This document shows positions 62,444 through 64,000 of a stretch of 64,000 nucleotides of DNA, piece after piece; the first letter of the stretch is position 1; each line of letters opens with the position of its first letter. The DNA comes from Spirosoma agri. GTDB taxonomy: Bacteria > Bacteroidota > Bacteroidia > Cytophagales > Spirosomataceae. The notes below the pieces were generated by a model. That model was not told the DNA's origin. It saw only the letters and a list, made by a program, of their open reading frames with translations, and did no database searches. The DNA is taken from the NCBI RefSeq assembly GCF_010747415.1, contig NZ_JAAGNZ010000002.1, positions 1,302,001-1,366,000 of the forward strand. Direction: 5' to 3'. The translations under genes were made by a program, and so were the position numbers.

Positions 62444-63427
62444 ATGAAGAATGTACTACAAACTTATTTGAATCCGGTTAGAGGTACTGACAAAGTACGC
62501 ACCCGCGGTATCGGAAAATACGGGATTGGGATTGCTTTCGTCATTTTGTGTATCGTTCTATCCGTAATTACGCCGAAATTTCTGACGGTGTCGAACCTGA
62601 TGACCATCGTAACGCAGGTGTCGATCAATGCGTTGCTGGCCTTTGGCGTTACGTTTGTGATCATAACGGGTGGCATCGATCTGTCGATCGGGTCGATGGT
62701 AGCGGTTACGGGTGTTGCGGCTGCACTGTTCGCCCACCCCGACGATTATCCGGTACTCGTTTCTATCGGTATTGGCATACTATCGGGCTTGCTGTTCGGC
62801 GCATTCAATGGTTTTATCATCACCCGAAGCAAAGTACCTCCGTTCATCGTGACGCTGGGTACGATGACAATTGGGCGTGGGCTGGCACTTATTCTCAGCA
62901 AGGGTCGTCCCGTATCGAATCTGTCGGATTCCTTTAACTTCATTGGTGGTGGTCAGCTGCTGGGCGTACCAACGCCCATTATCATCCTGATCATTGCCTT
63001 TGTGCTTTGTTCTATTCTGCTCAGTAAGACCGTTTTAGGTCGCTATATGTACGCAGTCGGGGGCAATGAACAGGCCGCCGAAGCGTCGGGTATTCGGCTC
63101 AATCGCATAAAGATGATCGTTTATACATTATGCGGTGGGCTGGCTGCGCTGGCTGGTATTTTACTGACATCCCGCATCACAACGGGACAACCTAACGCCG
63201 GTACAGGGTTTGAACTGGATGCCATTGCGGCTGCGATCATTGGAGGCACTAGCACATCGGGCGGCACCGGGACCATAACCGGCACGTTGATCGGTGCATT
63301 GCTGATCGGGGTGATCAACAATGGGCTGGATTTACTCAACGTAACATCGTACTATCAGCAGGTTGTGATGGGAGTCATCATCATCGGGGCCGTCGTGCTG
63401 GATAGTTTAAGTCGCAAGGGGGAGTAA
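62444..63427 (+). CDS. CUT2-family ABC transporter permease (RbsC type)
   Basis: A 327-residue integral membrane permease with about eight to ten helices. Family-specific loops include ITGGIDLSIGSMVAVTGVAA near 74, GAFNGFIITRSKVPPFIVTL near 119 and YAVGGNEQAAEASGIRLNRI near 203. It would form the homodimeric pore with the ATPase encoded 50 bases upstream. Substrate likely a monosaccharide or cyclitol. Confidence 0.95.
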   Translation: MKNVLQTYLNPVRGTDKVRTRGIGKYGIGIAFVILCIVLSVITPKFLTVSNLMTIVTQVSINALLAFGVTFVIITGGIDLSIGSMVAVTGVAAALFAHPDDYPVLVSIGIGILSGLLFGAFNGFIITRSKVPPFIVTLGTMTIGRGLALILSKGRPVSNLSDSFNFIGGGQLLGVPTPIIILIIAFVLCSILLSKTVLGRYMYAVGGNEQAAEASGIRLNRIKMIVYTLCGGLAALAGILLTSRITTGQPNAGTGFELDAIAAAIIGGTSTSGGTGTITGTLIGALLIGVINNGLDLLNVTSYYQQVVMGVIIIGAVVLDSLSRKGE

Positions 63428-63499
63428 GTACGTTATTCCAATCACATTGCTGAATAATAAACAGTAATCAACTTTCAATCACGCATTCACTACTTATCA

Positions 63500-64000
63500 A
63501 TGACGCACAGAACGTTTGTTTTCCTAAGCACTTTTCTTTCGTTGTTACTTTTGCTTTCGGGCTGTACTCAATCCTCGACGAGTGAAAAAGGTGGTCAGAA
63601 CAAAAAACTCGTTGTGGGTGCCACCATGCTCAGTATGCAGAACGAGTTTATCGTCAATGTAAATGATGAGATGGCGAAAAAGGCGCAGGAGGCTGATGTT
63701 GAGTTTATTACGGTCGATGCTGAGCGGTCGGCGCTAAAGCAGATCGAACAGGTCGAGAGTTTTATTGCGCAAAAGGTGGATGTCATTATTATGAATCCCT
63801 GCGAGGTGGAGGCCAGTTCACCCGCCGTGACCAAAGCGTTAGCCGCGCATATCCCGATTATAAATGTAAACTCAGCAACCACGGCGAAACCTACCGCCTT
63901 TGTTGGCTCCGATGATGTCGAGTCGGGACGAATCGCGATGAATTACATTGCCAAACGGCTGGGTGGAAAAGGCAATGTGGTCATGATTCATGGTTACATG
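63500..64000 (+). CDS. Periplasmic sugar-binding lipoprotein of the ABC importer (RbsB type), partial
   Basis: The gene starts at ATG 63500 and runs off the right window edge; 167 residues are visible. A lipoprotein signal ends in LLLLLSGC. Then comes the sugar-binding-protein-1 fold: LVVGATMLSMQNEFIVNVND near 36, DVEFITVDAERSALKQIEQV, IIMNPCEVEASSPAVTKALA, IPIINVNSA and FVGSDDVESGRIAMNYIAKR near 134. This is the RbsB/allose/inositol-binding family. The visible part cannot fix the ligand. Confidence 0.93.
   Translation, partial: MTHRTFVFLSTFLSLLLLLSGCTQSSTSEKGGQNKKLVVGATMLSMQNEFIVNVNDEMAKKAQEADVEFITVDAERSALKQIEQVESFIAQKVDVIIMNPCEVEASSPAVTKALAAHIPIINVNSATTAKPTAFVGSDDVESGRIAMNYIAKRLGGKGNVVMIHGYM

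Noticed and set aside
1..64000. CRISPR arrays, insertion sequences, prophage genes and rRNA
   Set aside because: No regularly spaced repeats, transposase, integrase, phage structural gene or rRNA segment was recognised on either strand.

Overview
The window looks like a chromosomal segment of a Bacteroidota bacterium, most likely a Cytophagales member of the Spirosoma type. The grounds are a SusC/SusD pair, several promoter elements matching the Bacteroidota -7 box TAnnTTTG, standalone LytTR regulators, a DUF5606-like protein and roughly 50% G+C. The genus is an inference from general resemblance. No rRNA, CRISPR array, insertion sequence or phage gene was seen.

Layout. (1) Positions 1-15197, almost all on the minus strand, form exopolysaccharide locus 1. 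It holds a truncated membrane protein, two GT4 and one GT2 glycosyltransferases, a Wzx flippase, a cupin, a GDP-mannose 3,5-epimerase-like enzyme, a WecG/TagA-type transferase, a WcaJ-type initiating transferase, a Wzc tyrosine kinase, a Wza lipoprotein, a beta-helix lipoprotein, another glycosyltransferase and a LytTR regulator. (2) Positions 15198-19821 are a housekeeping spacer: a decayed regulator-like stretch, tRNA-Asn, a small conserved protein, rsmG, a membrane GT2 and tgt. (3) Positions 19918-38228, all plus strand and tightly packed (many 4-base ATGA overlaps), form exopolysaccharide locus 2. It has its own SLBB export protein, a chain-length protein without a kinase domain, a nucleotide-sugar dehydrogenase, a Wzy-like polymerase, a GT11 fucosyltransferase-like enzyme, GT2 and GT4 enzymes, WecB, a bi-domain oxidoreductase, a heparinase II/III-like protein, a WbuB-like transferase, an epimerase and a WecA/WbpL-type initiating transferase. 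No flippase is visible in locus 2. (4) Positions 38306-44638 hold a thioredoxin-like protein, engB, the DUF5606-like gene, pyk, tkt and an Rrf2 regulator. (5) Positions 45177-64000 hold a second LytTR protein and a sugar-utilisation locus: GntR regulator, SusC/SusD, a cytochrome c/sorbosone-dehydrogenase-like protein, DUF1080, DUF4432, a cupin isomerase-like protein, a TIM-barrel isomerase, a Gfo/Idh/MocA oxidoreductase and a CUT2 (RbsA/RbsC/RbsB type) ABC importer cut off by the window end.

How it works together. Each of loci 1 and 2 has its own initiating transferase, chain-length control and outer-membrane export protein, so they probably make two different surface glycans. The last region is a probable uptake and degradation system: TonB-dependent import, periplasmic modification or oxidation, then ABC import and isomerase/oxidoreductase steps.

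Leads worth following: a recurrent CTCAACG leader motif before most separately spaced genes of locus 1; a plant-type GDP-mannose 3,5-epimerase with all recalled catalytic residues; loss of the zinc cysteines in tgt; a set of imperfect intergenic palindromes; and a candidate 3-keto-glycoside or inositol-type pathway in the last 18 kb.
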